From positions 496,001 through 560,000 of the forward strand of contig NZ_QAYE01000001.1 of the NCBI RefSeq assembly GCF_003053745.1: DNA of 64,000 bases, written 5' to 3'. The position numbers were made by a program, and so were the translations under genes. The DNA comes from Sphingomonas faeni (lineage in GTDB: Bacteria; Pseudomonadota; Alphaproteobacteria; Sphingomonadales; Sphingomonadaceae). Numbering within the stretch: the first letter of the stretch is position 1; each line of letters begins with the position of its first letter. Positions 10,190 through 21,814 of this stretch are shown here, piece after piece. The notes beneath the pieces were generated by a model. That model had not been told where the DNA came from. It did not search any database and saw only the letters and a program-made list of their open reading frames with translations.

Positions 10190-11487
10190 CCGCCGCTCTC
10201 CATGAACAGGGTGTCGACGCGCCGCCCATCGACTCCTTCACGCGGCAAAATCGCCAGCGCATCGACGGCTGGTCCCCAGAACGCCAGCGCGTCTTCCTCG
10301 AACGCATCGCCGAGGGCGCCACCGTCGACGAGGCCACCGCCAGCGTCGGCCTGTCACCACGCGCCGCGTACAGCCTGCGCCGTCGCGCAGCGGGCGCGGC
10401 GTTCGCGCTCGGCTGGGACGCCGCCAAGCTCGTCGCGCGGCCGATCGTCGCCGAGGCGCTGTTCTGTCGCGCGATGGTCGGCCAGATCGAGCGTCTTACG
10501 AAGCCCGACGGCGACGTGATCGAACGCCACCGCTTCGACAACCGCCTCGCCATGTCGCTGCTCGCCCGGCTCGATCGCCATGCCGAGGAGAGCGAGACCA
10601 CCAATGCCGCCGCACGCCTGATCGCGACCGAGTTCGACGCGTTCCTCGACGTGGTCGAGCGCGACGCAGGGCCTGCCCGCGCCGGCCTGTTCCTCGGCGA
10701 GCGTGTCCGGTCGTCCGACGCAGGGGAGGGGATGGCGCCGATCGTGGCGCTGGCCCGCGCGGACCGCTGGCTCCGCAGCAACGCCGGCCTCGCGTCGGAG
10801 ATCGACGTTGCCGATCTCGATCCCGCCGCCCGCGCCGGCTGGACCGCCGAGCAATGGGCGCGCGCCGAGGCCGCCGGGTTGCTCAGTCTCGCACCCGAAC
10901 CTGTCGCCAAACCTGCGCCTCCGAAACCTGCGCCAGCGTCTGCACTTTCTGCACTTCCGGCCGTCGAACCGGGCGGACCCGACGGCGAATGTCCGGTCTG
11001 GTGGGACGAATTCACCAGTGCCTGGCGCACCCGCTTCCCGCCCCTGAGCGACTTCGACGAAGGCAATGGCGGCACTTTCGGCGACGACGGTTACAGCCGC
11101 GAATGTTCCCGGGAGGAGGCGATCATCCTCGATGCGCCGTACGACCGCGAGACCGCCGAGCGCGTCGTCGTCGAGGGCGCCGATCGCGACAGCTGGTTCA
11201 TCGGCTATGCGGTGGGCTGCGGGCTGATCGAGGATGACGAGGTCGATGCGGTCGCCGCGACCGATATGGCACGCGTCGCTGCGCTGGCCCGTAATTTCGA
11301 TCCGGATCGCCCGAGAACGCCTGACCCAGAACCCGGTAACGCCGCTTCGTCCGGCGCCGGTCCCGGCCAGTCGCCCGGCCAATCGCACACCGCACCCAAT
11401 CTGACGCCGACGCCTGCGGACGCTGCACCCAAATCCGCCACCGGGCGTTCTCCCGCCATACGCATAGTCAACGGAGTACCCCCATGA
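10186..11487 (+). CDS. HTH-containing protein of unknown function
   Basis: 433 residues from the GTG at 10186, coupled to the preceding gene. The first 65 residues contain a helix-turn-helix: QRVFLERIAEGATVDEATAS followed by VGLSPRAAYSLRRRAAG, like the small DNA-binding domains in transposase- or terminase-type proteins. A helical middle (about 70-260) is followed by a Pro/Ala linker (KPAPPKPAPAS) and an acidic C-terminal part with GYAVGCGLIEDDEV. A DNA-related role is plausible from the HTH only. The stop overlaps the next start (ATGA). Confidence 0.7.
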   Translation: MTAALHEQGVDAPPIDSFTRQNRQRIDGWSPERQRVFLERIAEGATVDEATASVGLSPRAAYSLRRRAAGAAFALGWDAAKLVARPIVAEALFCRAMVGQIERLTKPDGDVIERHRFDNRLAMSLLARLDRHAEESETTNAAARLIATEFDAFLDVVERDAGPARAGLFLGERVRSSDAGEGMAPIVALARADRWLRSNAGLASEIDVADLDPAARAGWTAEQWARAEAAGLLSLAPEPVAKPAPPKPAPASALSALPAVEPGGPDGECPVWWDEFTSAWRTRFPPLSDFDEGNGGTFGDDGYSRECSREEAIILDAPYDRETAERVVVEGADRDSWFIGYAVGCGLIEDDEVDAVAATDMARVAALARNFDPDRPRTPDPEPGNAASSGAGPGQSPGQSHTAPNLTPTPADAAPKSATGRSPAIRIVNGVPP

Positions 11488-11924
11488 GCATCTTCAGCAA
11501 GATCAAGTCCGCCATCTTCGGTGAGCACGGCCCGCTCGGCAGCGGCCATTTCGGTACGCCCAAGGCCGACGCGCCCGCACCAGCGCCCGCGCCGCAGACC
11601 ACCGCAGCCCAGCCCGCGCCGACGCCAACGCCCGCCGCACCGACTCCGCAGGCAGCGCCCGCCCAGGCAGTCGACGTCGAGGCCGTCCTCTCGGGCATCG
11701 CCTCGAAGAAGGGCTCGGATCTCAACTGGCGCACGTCGATCGTCGACCTGATGAAACTGCTTGACCTCGATTCGAGCCTCGACAACCGCAAGGAACTCGC
11801 CACCGAGCTCGGCTATACCGGCGCGAAGGACGGCAGCGCGGAGATGAACATGTGGCTGATCAAGGCCGTGATGCGCGAGCTGGAAAAGAACGGCGGCACC
11901 GTGCCCGCCAACCTCAAGGACTAA
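11484..11924 (+). CDS. DUF3597 family protein
   Basis: 146 residues. The N-terminal MSIFSKIKSAIFG segment, a long Pro/Ala/Thr linker (about 28-60), and a compact helical C-terminal domain with VDVEAVLSGIASKKG, LNWRTSIVDLMKLLDLDSS and RKELATELGY match DUF3597, whose domain is often borne by LysM-associated bacterial proteins. The biochemical role is unknown. It ends the coupled operon begun at 9947. Confidence 0.85.
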   Translation: MSIFSKIKSAIFGEHGPLGSGHFGTPKADAPAPAPAPQTTAAQPAPTPTPAAPTPQAAPAQAVDVEAVLSGIASKKGSDLNWRTSIVDLMKLLDLDSSLDNRKELATELGYTGAKDGSAEMNMWLIKAVMRELEKNGGTVPANLKD

Positions 11925-12001
11925 CGGTGTTTCGGCGCTGGCAACCGAACCCCGGCGCCGATCATTACGCATTCAGTATCAACCCACTGAAAGGACACGA
12001 A

Positions 12002-12415
12002 ATGCGCGTTGCGATGCTGGGCCTGCTGGCCGCCTCTACCATGGTTGCCGGCTGCGTCGGCGACGGAGGCAGCCGCTACGGCGTCGACCCGCGCTATCGC
12101 TCCTACGATTATAACCGCGTCGACCCCGCATACGGCGGCTACGACGCCGGTCGTTATTACCGCGACGATGCACGCTATCGTGAGCGCCGCCTGTCGCGCA
12201 ACGACCGCGTCTATCGTGGCAATGACGGCCGATATTATTGTCGCCGCAACGACGGCACCACCGGCCTGATCGTCGGCGGAGTCGCGGGCGGCGTGCTCGG
12301 TAACGTCATCGCGCCCGGCGGCTCGGGCCTACTCGGTACCGTGCTCGGTGCAGCCGGCGGCGCGCTCGCAGGGCGTGCGGTGGATCGCTCCAGCAACGAC
12401 ACCCGCTGCCGTTAA
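12002..12415 (+). CDS. Lipoprotein with glycine-zipper 2TM domain
   Basis: 137 residues with AAAGGA upstream. The signal ends in a lipobox (MVAGC, Cys at about 17), so the mature protein should be lipid-anchored. A Tyr/Arg/Asp-rich region (20-85) follows, then YYCRRNDGTTGLIVGGVAGGVLGN and LLGTVLGAAGGALAG, the two Gly-zipper helices of the Rick_17kDa/OmpA-like 2TM family. Comparable proteins are outer-membrane lipoproteins. An imperfect CCGGCGC...GCGCCGG hairpin follows the stop, without a U-tract. Confidence 0.85.
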   Translation: MRVAMLGLLAASTMVAGCVGDGGSRYGVDPRYRSYDYNRVDPAYGGYDAGRYYRDDARYRERRLSRNDRVYRGNDGRYYCRRNDGTTGLIVGGVAGGVLGNVIAPGGSGLLGTVLGAAGGALAGRAVDRSSNDTRCR

Positions 12416-12693
12416 ATCCCTCGGCCGGCGCCGAAATATCTGCGCCGGTCGATCTAAATTATCGTCGTCGATGGCGGCGCACGCGAAAATATTATCTGCG
12501 ATAATCGACGCAGTTCTTGACCCATTTTACCGGCAAGATTTGCAATTCGGGCGGTCTTGGCCCATATAGCGCTCAGCTACAGTCGCATATCGACGGTTCT
12601 TGGCGCTTTGCGGCACCTTTCTCCTTCTTTCCCTGCTCCGCGGCACGGGTCGCCCGAACGTCGGGTTACTCTCTACTAAGAAGGAGCCACTTC

Positions 12694-12906
12694 ATGGCTA
12701 TCACCGGAACCGTCAAGTTTTTCAACGCCGACAAGGGCTATGGCTTCATCGCGCCGGATGGCGGCGGCAACGATGCATTCGTGCATATCACCGCGGTTGA
12801 GCGCGCCGGCATGCCGACGCTGAACCAGAACCAGCGCGTCACCTACGAGCTCGAGCCCGACAAGCGTGGCAAGCAGTCGGCCGTGAACCTCCAGCCAGCC
12901 GATTGA
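12694..12906 (+). CDS. Cold-shock protein (CspA family)
   Basis: 70 residues, a complete single cold-shock domain. The RNA-binding motifs are intact: GTVKFFNADKGYGFI (RNP1, residues 5-19) and DAFVHITAV (RNP2-like). It binds single-stranded RNA and acts as an RNA chaperone. An AAGGAG site lies 7 bases upstream. The 278-base AT-richer leader fits the long structured leaders known for csp genes. A TTGACC at 12517 with TGCAAT 18 bases on is a possible promoter. Confidence 0.95.
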   Translation: MAITGTVKFFNADKGYGFIAPDGGGNDAFVHITAVERAGMPTLNQNQRVTYELEPDKRGKQSAVNLQPAD

Positions 12907-13011
12907 TCTCGCTGGCGGATTACGGTCCGCCAGCCTGATCTCGGTTGCGATGCGGCGGCCATCATGGTCGCCGCATCACCCCTTTGAAATTTCCCGCAGG
13001 AGCGCACCAGC

Positions 13012-13242
13012 ATGGCCGATAATCCAGAATTTTACCGGGCCCGCGCTGATGAAGAGCGTCGCAACGGCGATGCAGCCCTCCTCGACAACGTCCGCGATCG
13101 CTGCCGCCGCGCCGAAAAGGCCTGGGACGACATGGCCTCGCGTGCCGAACGCACCCAGATCCTCCGCGCCGCTCGTGAGGCTGCACCTCCCGGTGGCGAG
13201 CGCATGATGATCGGCACCCCGTCGATGGTCCCCGCCGAATAG
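13012..13242 (+). CDS. Small hypothetical protein
   Basis: 76 residues with an AGGAG site upstream. It is a charged helical protein (EFYRARADEERRNGDAAL, VRDRCRRAEKAWDDMASRAE) probably forming a short helical hairpin. No family is recognised. It lies 100 bases after the csp gene and is closed by a strong terminator, so csp and this gene may share a transcript. Confidence 0.7.
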   Translation: MADNPEFYRARADEERRNGDAALLDNVRDRCRRAEKAWDDMASRAERTQILRAAREAAPPGGERMMIGTPSMVPAE

Positions 13243-13273
13243 GCTGGATCTCCGAGGTTCGATTTATTTGAGG

Positions 13274-13310
13274 AAAAACCCGGGTGCAGCGATGCACTCG
13301 GGTTTTTCTT
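13274..13310 (+). terminator. Intrinsic terminator
   Basis: AAAAACCCGGGTGCA, loop GCGA, TGCACTCGGGTTTTT, then CTT. A 15-bp stem with one mismatch followed by a U-tract, 31 bases after the stop at 13242. Confidence 0.9.
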
Positions 13311-13334
13311 TGTTGCTTTCAGAGACGCCGTTTT

Positions 13335-13451
13335 CGCGCAGAGGCGCAGAGACCGCGGAGCTCTAGCTGAACCGCAGGTTCCCGAAATCAAATGCGACGT
13401 CCGCAGCTTACCCAGAACGCACCACCTCCGCGTCCTCTGCGCCTCTGCGCG
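13335..13451. repeat. Family H paired inverted repeat
   Basis: CGCGCAGAGGCGCAGAG at the left and CTCTGCGCCTCTGCGCG at the right are exact reverse complements, each made of a doubled GCGCAGAG-like unit. An inner pair CCGCGGAG / CTCCGCG is also present. Single copy in the window. Confidence 0.8.
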
Positions 13452-13533
13452 AACCAACTTTTTCATCCAGCAAGTTGGCTGCCAGAAAGCATGAACACCG
13501 CTGACGCGATACTATGGAAACCGTCGCGACGAC

Positions 13534-14508
13534 TTACTTCAGCGGCTTGCCCGAATCCTTCCACCGGTCGAGGATCTGCGATTCTGGCGGCAGCATGTTG
13601 GAAGGAGCCGGTATTGCCGGAGCCTGAGTAGCGGGCTTGGCCTGCGCAACGGTCGCCACCACCGTAGCCGGTACCGGGACGGAGACAGCCCCGGCCGTGG
13701 CAGCCGCGATCATCTGCGGTGTCGGCGGCGCAATCGGTTGCACGGACAGATGCGGCCCGGGCACCGGTTCGCCGCCAGCGTAGCGCTGGTTAAACGCAGC
13801 CGAAGTACCCCAATACCCCTTCCACCGATGGAAGAAATGCGCCCCGACGACGTCGGTCATCACCATGCTCCGGTTCCACGCAGGCGTCACAGCATAGGTA
13901 TGATAGTGCGTCGCCAACCCGACCGGCGCGTACACATAGCCGGCGAGTGCCATGCCGGCCGCACGCGCGGCGCGGACCCATGCGGCACGCGCCGGCACCC
14001 GCGTCATCGCGCCATCGCAGGCGAAGCTGAACTGGCAGCCTGCGTGTTCGGAGCCCTGGTACACCACGCCGCATACCGTTCCCGGGAAGGCAGGATGCCG
14101 GGCGCGGTTGAGAATGACCTGCGCGACCGCCTGCTGGCCGGCATCGGGCTCGGATGCGGCTTCGTAATAGATCGCCGCGGTGAGGCATTGCAGCGCACGG
14201 TCGCGGTCCAGTGCCGATGTGGGTGCCATCGAGAAGGGCCGTGCGGGAACAATGCCCGCGTCGAGCGTCGCACCGGCCGGGATCGGCAGATCGGGCAGGT
14301 CGATGGTCCCCGTAACACCCGCCGCAGGGGCGGCGATCTCCTGCTCAGCCGACGCAGGGGCGGGGGCTGAGACCTTTACCAAGGATGCGGCACTCGCGCG
14401 CTCGCTCGCCGCTTCACGCGCCGACATCGCCCGGAGCGCTGCGTGCGCAGAAATCCCGGCGCCGATGATCAGCACCGTAACGACCATCGCCGCCCAGATG
14501 CGCTTCAT
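13534..14508 (-). CDS. Cell wall hydrolase, SleB/Hydrolase_2 family
   Basis: 324 residues from the ATG at 14508, chosen because MKRIWAAMVVTVLIIGAGISAHA is a good signal or anchor. An ATG 43 codons upstream would give a basic non-signal extension. The catalytic domain (about 100-230) has RALQCLTAAIYYEAASEPDAGQ, QVILNRARHPAFPGTVCGVVYQG and CQFSFACDG, typical of SleB-like peptidoglycan hydrolases (lytic transglycosylase fold with the Glu of YYEA). A Pro/Ala-rich tail follows. In non-spore-formers such proteins act in wall remodelling. Confidence 0.88.
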   Translation of the reverse strand: MKRIWAAMVVTVLIIGAGISAHAALRAMSAREAASERASAASLVKVSAPAPASAEQEIAAPAAGVTGTIDLPDLPIPAGATLDAGIVPARPFSMAPTSALDRDRALQCLTAAIYYEAASEPDAGQQAVAQVILNRARHPAFPGTVCGVVYQGSEHAGCQFSFACDGAMTRVPARAAWVRAARAAGMALAGYVYAPVGLATHYHTYAVTPAWNRSMVMTDVVGAHFFHRWKGYWGTSAAFNQRYAGGEPVPGPHLSVQPIAPPTPQMIAAATAGAVSVPVPATVVATVAQAKPATQAPAIPAPSNMLPPESQILDRWKDSGKPLK

Positions 14509-14652
14509 CAACCGAACCGTCTGCAACCTAACGCGCAATCGCTTTCCTCGTACCTGCCTGTCGAGCCGTGCATAGCCGATCTGGCCGGACCGATCGCGCA
14601 CGGATTCAGTCCGTCCCACCGCGGGACGGACGGTCACCGTAGCAACAAGCGC

Positions 14653-17484
14653 TTACCGTAAGGTTGCGGTGTCGAGCTTGAGCGCGGCCTCGGGGATGAC
14701 CTCGACGTTCGGATAGGCTTTGCGCAGCGGTTCGATGAACTGCTTGGCGTCACCGACCACGACGATGCTCGCCGCCTTCGGATCGAGCAGCGCGACCGCC
14801 GCCGCCTGCACGGCCGCCGGATCGACCGCGCCGACCGCACCGGTATAGCGCTGGAGTTCACCGAGCGGCACGCCGTTCTGGACATAGGCGCCCAAAATCC
14901 CGGCAACGCCCGACGTCGTCTCGATCCCGCGCCCGAAATTGCCGACGAGCACGGCCTTACGCGTGTCGAGTTCTGCAGCGGGCACGGGAGACGCCCCCAT
15001 CCGCGTCATTTCGGCGGCAATCAGCGTCACCACCTCGGCAGCGGTCGGGTTCTTGGTCTGAGTCCGCGCCGCGACCGTGCCCTGCGTCTTCCCCGCATCG
15101 AGCCCGCTGCCCGCGCCGTACGCAAGCCCACGCTTGATCCGAATCTCCTGGTTCAGCCGCGACGAGAAGCCGCCGCCCAAGACGGTATTGCCGACTGCGA
15201 GCGGATAATAGCGTGTATCCGACCGCGCGATCGCAGGACGCGCAACCACGACGCCCGCCTGACCCGCTTCCGGCATATCGACGACGATGACACGAGGCTT
15301 CGGGTACTCGACCTGCGGCGCGCTCACGGTTGCCCCGCCGACGGATTTCCAAGAACCGAACTGCGACTCCGCCAGCGCCTTTGCCCGCGCCGCGGTGACG
15401 TCGCCGACCATGATCAGCGTTGCCTGGCCCGGCTGGAAACTCCGCGCATACGCCGCCGTGATATCGGCCCGCGTGATCGCCTTCAGCGACAGCGGCGTGC
15501 CCCCGTTCGGCGCACCATAGGGCGACGCCCCGAGCACCGCGCGATCCGCAACCAGACCTGCGACTTGGGCCGGATCCTTCAACGCCAGCGTCACCGCATC
15601 GACCTGCTGCGTTCGCGCGCGCTCGATCTCCTCGGGCGCAAACGCCGGGTTGATCGCGACGTCGGCGAGGATCGCAATCGCCGGCGCAAGCTGGTCCGAC
15701 TTCACCGTCACGTCGACCGCCGCGCCATCGCTGCCAGCCGAACTGCCGATTGCCCCGCCGAGCCCCTCGACCGCACGCGCGATCTGTGTCGCCGACCGCG
15801 TCTTCGTACCCTTGGTGAGCAGGTCCGCCGACAGGCTGCTGACACCCGCACGATTTGCCGGATCGGTCGCTGCACCACCGGCAGTCACGAGATACGCGGT
15901 GACGATCGGCAGGTCGTGCCGCTCGACCGTCACCAGCCGCATGCCGTTGGCGAGCCGCGTCTCCAACGGCTGCGGGATCGTTGGCGATACCGGTGCGCTC
16001 GGCGCAGGCGGCTGGACCCGATGCCCTTTCGGCGCAGGCGTCACGATCTCGATATTTGCCGGCGCCTTCAGGTCGGCGACCTGCACCGTCGGCGCAACCG
16101 TGATCGCATCCGCGACACCGCCGGCAGGCTTGGCCGCGAGTGGCATGTACCGGATCGTCGCCGACTGGTTGTCGCCGAGGTATTTCCGCGCAACGCGCTG
16201 GATATCCGCCGCCGTCACCCGCGCGATGGCCGCCAATTGCTTGTCGGCCGCCTGCGGATCGCCATCGATCAGCACCGCCGACGCCAGCGTGCTCGCCTTG
16301 CCCTCGGCGGTCTCGCGCGACTGGATCGACTGGGTCAGGATCTCGTTCTTCGCCTCCGCGAGTTCGGCCGCGGTCACCGGCGCATCGCGGAACCGGGCGA
16401 CCTCCCGCTTCAACGCAGCCTCACCCGCCTCGACCGTCTTGCCGCCCGCGAGGATCGCGTAGACGACCATGTTGCCGGTCGCCTGCTTGGTATCCAGGAA
16501 CGCCTCGGCCGACTGCGCGAGCTGGTCGCGGTACACGACGCTCTCGTACAGCCGCGAACTTTCGCCCGTCGCCAGCACCGCCTTCAGCACCGTCAACGCG
16601 GCGATATCCGCATCGCGGTCCGCCGGCACATGATAGCTGACCAGCACCGCAGGCAGCGGCGTGTTCGGCTCGTACACGGTGCGCGCCACAGCCTTAGTCC
16701 GTGCGGGCTCGGCGACAGTTACCCGCGGGATCGCTGCGCTCGGCTTCTTTATCCCCGCGAAATACTGGTCGACCCAGCCGTTCAACTGCGCCGGGTCGAA
16801 ATTGCCCGAGACGACGAGGATCGCATTGTCCGGCCGATAATAAGTAGCGTGGAACGCCCGGACGTCGTCGATCCCGGCGGCTTCCAGATTTTCCAGGCTG
16901 CCGATCGTCCCACGCGCATAGGGATGCGTGGAATAAGCAATCGCCGGATAATAGAGCGAGAACAGCTTGCCATACGGCCGCGACAGCGTGCTCTGGCGCA
17001 GTTCCTCCTTCACCACGTCGCGCTCCGAGCCGAAGCTCTTGGGCTCGACGACGAGGCTCGCCATCCGGTCTGCCTCCGCGAACAACAGTCGCTGGAGGTG
17101 GTTGGCCGGAATCACTTCGTAATAATTGGTATAGTCGTCGTTGGTCGACGCATTGTTGTAGCCGCCGACATCCTCGGTCAGCCGGTCCATCTGCTCCGAC
17201 ACCAGGTTACGCGTCGACTTGAACATGAGGTGTTCGAACATGTGCGCGAACCCGGACTTGCCCTTGGGGTCGTCCTTCGAGCCGACGTCGTACCACACCT
17301 GCACCGACACGTTCGGCGTGCCGGTGTCGCGGATCGCATACACCCGCAGGCCATTCGGCAAGGTGCGTTCGGTATAGGCGATCGGCTTCACCGAGACCTG
17401 CGTCGGGGCAGGTGCGGTCTGCGCCCCCACCGCTACCGGGAAAGAAGCTGCGGTCAGCAGCAAAGCGGAGCGGAGGAGGCGCAT
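14653..17484 (-). CDS. M16 family zinc metallopeptidase, exported
   Basis: 943 residues. The signal peptide (1-21) ends at VGA-Q. The first half holds the inverted zinc motif HMFEH (His81, Glu84, His85), with the distal Glu in SERDVVKEE near 160. The second half (about 480-940) repeats the fold without a zinc site, as in two-domain pitrilysin-like proteins. It degrades peptides in the periplasm. It lies 8 bases after a small membrane protein gene at the end of the xseB-to-M16 series. Confidence 0.93.
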   Translation of the reverse strand: MRLLRSALLLTAASFPVAVGAQTAPAPTQVSVKPIAYTERTLPNGLRVYAIRDTGTPNVSVQVWYDVGSKDDPKGKSGFAHMFEHLMFKSTRNLVSEQMDRLTEDVGGYNNASTNDDYTNYYEVIPANHLQRLLFAEADRMASLVVEPKSFGSERDVVKEELRQSTLSRPYGKLFSLYYPAIAYSTHPYARGTIGSLENLEAAGIDDVRAFHATYYRPDNAILVVSGNFDPAQLNGWVDQYFAGIKKPSAAIPRVTVAEPARTKAVARTVYEPNTPLPAVLVSYHVPADRDADIAALTVLKAVLATGESSRLYESVVYRDQLAQSAEAFLDTKQATGNMVVYAILAGGKTVEAGEAALKREVARFRDAPVTAAELAEAKNEILTQSIQSRETAEGKASTLASAVLIDGDPQAADKQLAAIARVTAADIQRVARKYLGDNQSATIRYMPLAAKPAGGVADAITVAPTVQVADLKAPANIEIVTPAPKGHRVQPPAPSAPVSPTIPQPLETRLANGMRLVTVERHDLPIVTAYLVTAGGAATDPANRAGVSSLSADLLTKGTKTRSATQIARAVEGLGGAIGSSAGSDGAAVDVTVKSDQLAPAIAILADVAINPAFAPEEIERARTQQVDAVTLALKDPAQVAGLVADRAVLGASPYGAPNGGTPLSLKAITRADITAAYARSFQPGQATLIMVGDVTAARAKALAESQFGSWKSVGGATVSAPQVEYPKPRVIVVDMPEAGQAGVVVARPAIARSDTRYYPLAVGNTVLGGGFSSRLNQEIRIKRGLAYGAGSGLDAGKTQGTVAARTQTKNPTAAEVVTLIAAEMTRMGASPVPAAELDTRKAVLVGNFGRGIETTSGVAGILGAYVQNGVPLGELQRYTGAVGAVDPAAVQAAAVALLDPKAASIVVVGDAKQFIEPLRKAYPNVEVIPEAALKLDTATLR

Positions 17485-17492
17485 CGGGATCC

Positions 17493-19300
<1,808 letters not shown>

Positions 19301-19304
<4 letters not shown>

Positions 19305-20326
19305 GGCAGCAGAAGCGAGGCGTCGCCATAGCTGTAAAAGCGATACTTCCCGGCGATCGCATGCGCATACGCCGCCTGCATCCGCTCGCGCCCCATCAGC
19401 GCCGACACGAGCATGAACAAGGTCGAGCGCGGCAGGTGGAAATTGGTCATCAACCCGTCGATGCCGCGGAACCGGTATCCCGGCGTGATGAAGATCGCGG
19501 TGTCGCCGTCGAATGGGCGGATCACGTCGTCCTCGCCGGTCGCGCTCTCGATCAGCCGCAGCGACGTCGTCCCCACCGCGATCACGCGACCACCGTTCGC
19601 GCGGACCGCGTTGAGCCGATCGGCGGTGGCGGCATCGATCCGGCCCCATTCGGCGTGCATCTTGTGCTCGGTCGTGTCGGCCGCCTTTACGGGGAGGAAC
19701 GTGCCCGCGCCGACATGCAGCGTCAGCGTCGCATGACCGATCCCCGCCGCCTCCAGCGCCGCCATCAGCTTCGGCGTGAAGTGTAACGCCGCCGTCGGCG
19801 CGGCGACCGCTCCCGGCTCGGACGCGAACATCGTCTGGTAATCGTCCGCATCGCGTTCGTCGGTGGGGCGCTTGCCGGCGATATACGGGGGCAGGGGCAT
19901 GTGGCCCGCGCGCTCCAGCAGCAGCTCGACCGGCTCGTCGCCCGCGAAGACCAGCGCGTAACTCCCATCGTCTTCGCGATCAACCGCCGCTGCGCTGACA
20001 CCGTTGCCGAACTCGATCACATCGCCATCACGCAACCGCCGCGCGTTGCGGATGAACGCGCGCCACCGCCTTGGCCCCTCGCGCTTGTGCAGGGTCGCGC
20101 CGATCTTCGCATCGCCGCGCCGCCCGTCGAGCTGCGCCGGGATCACGCGCGTATCGTTGAACACGAGCATGTCGCCACGCCGCAGCAACGACGGCAAATC
20201 CGACACGCCCGCATCCTGGGTCGCATCACCTTCGAGCACCAGCATCCGGGCAGCATCGCGCGGCGCCGCGGGGCGGAGCGCGATGTTGTCGGTCGGCAGG
20301 TCGAAGTCGAAAAGGTCGACGTTCAA
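19301..20326 (-). CDS. queA: S-adenosylmethionine:tRNA ribosyltransferase-isomerase
   Basis: 341 residues. It transfers the ribosyl moiety of SAM to preQ1 in tRNA to give epoxyqueuosine. Family signatures seen are [16 protein letters not shown] at the start, [22 protein letters not shown], the ADDYQTMFA segment, [22 protein letters not shown], and [17 protein letters not shown] near the end. It starts 7 bases downstream of a PPIase gene stop and overlaps the EF-hand gene. Confidence 0.97.
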
Positions 20327-20333
20327 CGTGGAG

Positions 20334-21062
20334 TCACTTCTTTGCAGGAGCCTTCTTTACCGGCGCCTTGCGAGCGGCCGGCGCGAGCTTTGGCTTGGCA
20401 GCGTCAGGCCCCGAAGCCGTGCCCGGCAACGTCACCGGTGCACCGAGCGCCGGGGCGGGCGGCCCAGCCATATACGCCGGAGGGTTATCCGCCGCGATAT
20501 AGGCATGGACGATCCGCGACGGGTTTGCCGGCGGCTCGCCGCGCTCGATCGCGTCGACATACTGCATCCCGTCGAGCACGCGGCCGAACACGGTGTATTT
20601 CTTGTCGAGGCTCAGCCGCGGCTGGAAGACGATGAAGAACTGGCTGTTCGCGCTGTCCTCCTTGTCCGACCGCGCCGCCGAGACGGCACCGCGGACGTGT
20701 GGCAGGTAATTGAACTCCGCCTTCACGTCGGGGAGCGTCGAGCCACCGGTGCCGTCGCCCTTGGGATCGCCACCCTGCGCCATGAACCCATCGATCACGC
20801 GGTGGAACGCGAGGCCGTCATAGAAATGCTGGCGGGTCAGCGTCTTGATCCGCTCGACCATCAGCGGCGCGACGTCGGGCCGCAGCCAGATCGTGACGCG
20901 CCCGCCGGTCGAAAGATCGAGCAGCAGCAGGTTCTGCGTATCCGTGGTCAGGGGCGGGGTCGCGCGAACGGCAGGCGCCACGACTTCCTTCTTCTGCGCT
21001 GCACCAGCCGGTACCGTGACCAGGCACCCGAGCAACGCGAACATTCCGACGAAAAAGCGCAT
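20334..21062 (-). CDS. Peptidyl-prolyl cis-trans isomerase, cyclophilin type, exported
   Basis: 242 residues from the ATG at 21062. The signal (1-22) ends at GAA. The cyclophilin domain (about 40-190) has [20 protein letters not shown] and SANSQFFIV, the catalytic and binding segments, though the usual Trp position differs. The C-terminal 40 residues are a Lys/Pro/Ala tail ([10 protein letters not shown]). It is probably a periplasmic foldase. First gene after the family G repeat in the xseB-to-M16 series. Confidence 0.92.
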   Translation of the reverse strand: MRFFVGMFALLGCLVTVPAGAAQKKEVVAPAVRATPPLTTDTQNLLLLDLSTGGRVTIWLRPDVAPLMVERIKTLTRQHFYDGLAFHRVIDGFMAQGGDPKGDGTGGSTLPDVKAEFNYLPHVRGAVSAARSDKEDSANSQFFIVFQPRLSLDKKYTVFGRVLDGMQYVDAIERGEPPANPSRIVHAYIAADNPPAYMAGPPAPALGAPVTLPGTASGPDAAKPKLAPAARKAPVKKAPAKK

Positions 21063-21166
21063 CAAATTCCCACTCGAAAGAGGCCCGGCGCAACCAGGCT
21101 GCCGCCACTTAGAGCAAATCCCCGCTTGCGCCAATCTGAACGTGCAGAGCAGCCGACACCGAACTG

Positions 21167-21276
21167 CTCCCCTCCCTGGAAGGGAGGGGCCGGGGGTGGG
21201 TAGGCCAGCTCGAGCCACAAACCGTGCCGCACGCGGAACCCGACCCTCCCCCAACCCCTCCCTTCCAGGGGGGGGG
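21167..21276. repeat. Family G paired inverted repeat, copy 1
   Basis: Arms CCCCTCCCTGGAAGGGAGGGG (itself a palindrome) and, inverted, CCCTCCCTTCCAGGG, with an inner pair GGGGGTGGG / CCCAACCCC-like. It separates coaD from the PPIase gene. Confidence 0.75.
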
Positions 21277-21285
21277 CGAAGGAGG

Positions 21286-21792
21286 TCAGCTCCCCTTGCG
21301 GCCGATCTTCTCGACCCGCGCAACCACCTCTTCGCGCACCGACTCCGGCACGAACTTGGCGATATTCCCGCCGTAGAGCGCGATCTCCTTCACCAGCCGA
21401 CTCGCGATCGGCTGCAACGCGACGTCGGCCATCAGGAACACCGTCTCGACGCGCGGATTGATCTGCTGGTTCATCCCCGCCATCTGATATTCATATTCGA
21501 AATCGGCGACGGCCCGGAGTCCGCGGACGATCACTTTCGCCCCCTGCCGCTCGGCAAAATCCATCAGCAGCGAATCGAACGCGACCACCTCGATATCGCC
21601 ATCGACGTCCGCCACCTCGCGGCGCACCGTCGCCATCCGTTCCTCGATCGTGAACATCGGCGACTTCGACGGATTGGTCGTCACCCCGATCACCAGCCGG
21701 TCGACCAGCTTCGCGCCGCGCCGGATGATGTCCATATGACCCAGTGTGACGGGATCGAAGGTCCCGGGGTAAACGCCAATCCGTGCGGTCAT
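21286..21792 (-). CDS. coaD: Phosphopantetheine adenylyltransferase
   Basis: 168 residues from the ATG at 21792. It catalyses the ATP-dependent adenylation of 4'-phosphopantetheine, the penultimate step in coenzyme A synthesis. Motifs are GVYPGTFDPVTLGH (residues 5-18, with the T/HxGH nucleotide site), RGLRAVADFEYEYQMAGMN, and the LVKEIALYGG region. Length is normal. It lies 22 bases after ispA. Confidence 0.97.
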   Translation of the reverse strand: MTARIGVYPGTFDPVTLGHMDIIRRGAKLVDRLVIGVTTNPSKSPMFTIEERMATVRREVADVDGDIEVVAFDSLLMDFAERQGAKVIVRGLRAVADFEYEYQMAGMNQQINPRVETVFLMADVALQPIASRLVKEIALYGGNIAKFVPESVREEVVARVEKIGRKGS

Positions 21793-21814
21793 GTTGAACT
21801 CCCCGGTGGTAGAC

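Noticed and set aside
12418-12455. A fifth copy of the structured 3' element after the 2TM lipoprotein gene
   Set aside because: CGGCCGGCG and one hairpin are present, but stem 1, CCGACGA and stem 3 are missing.
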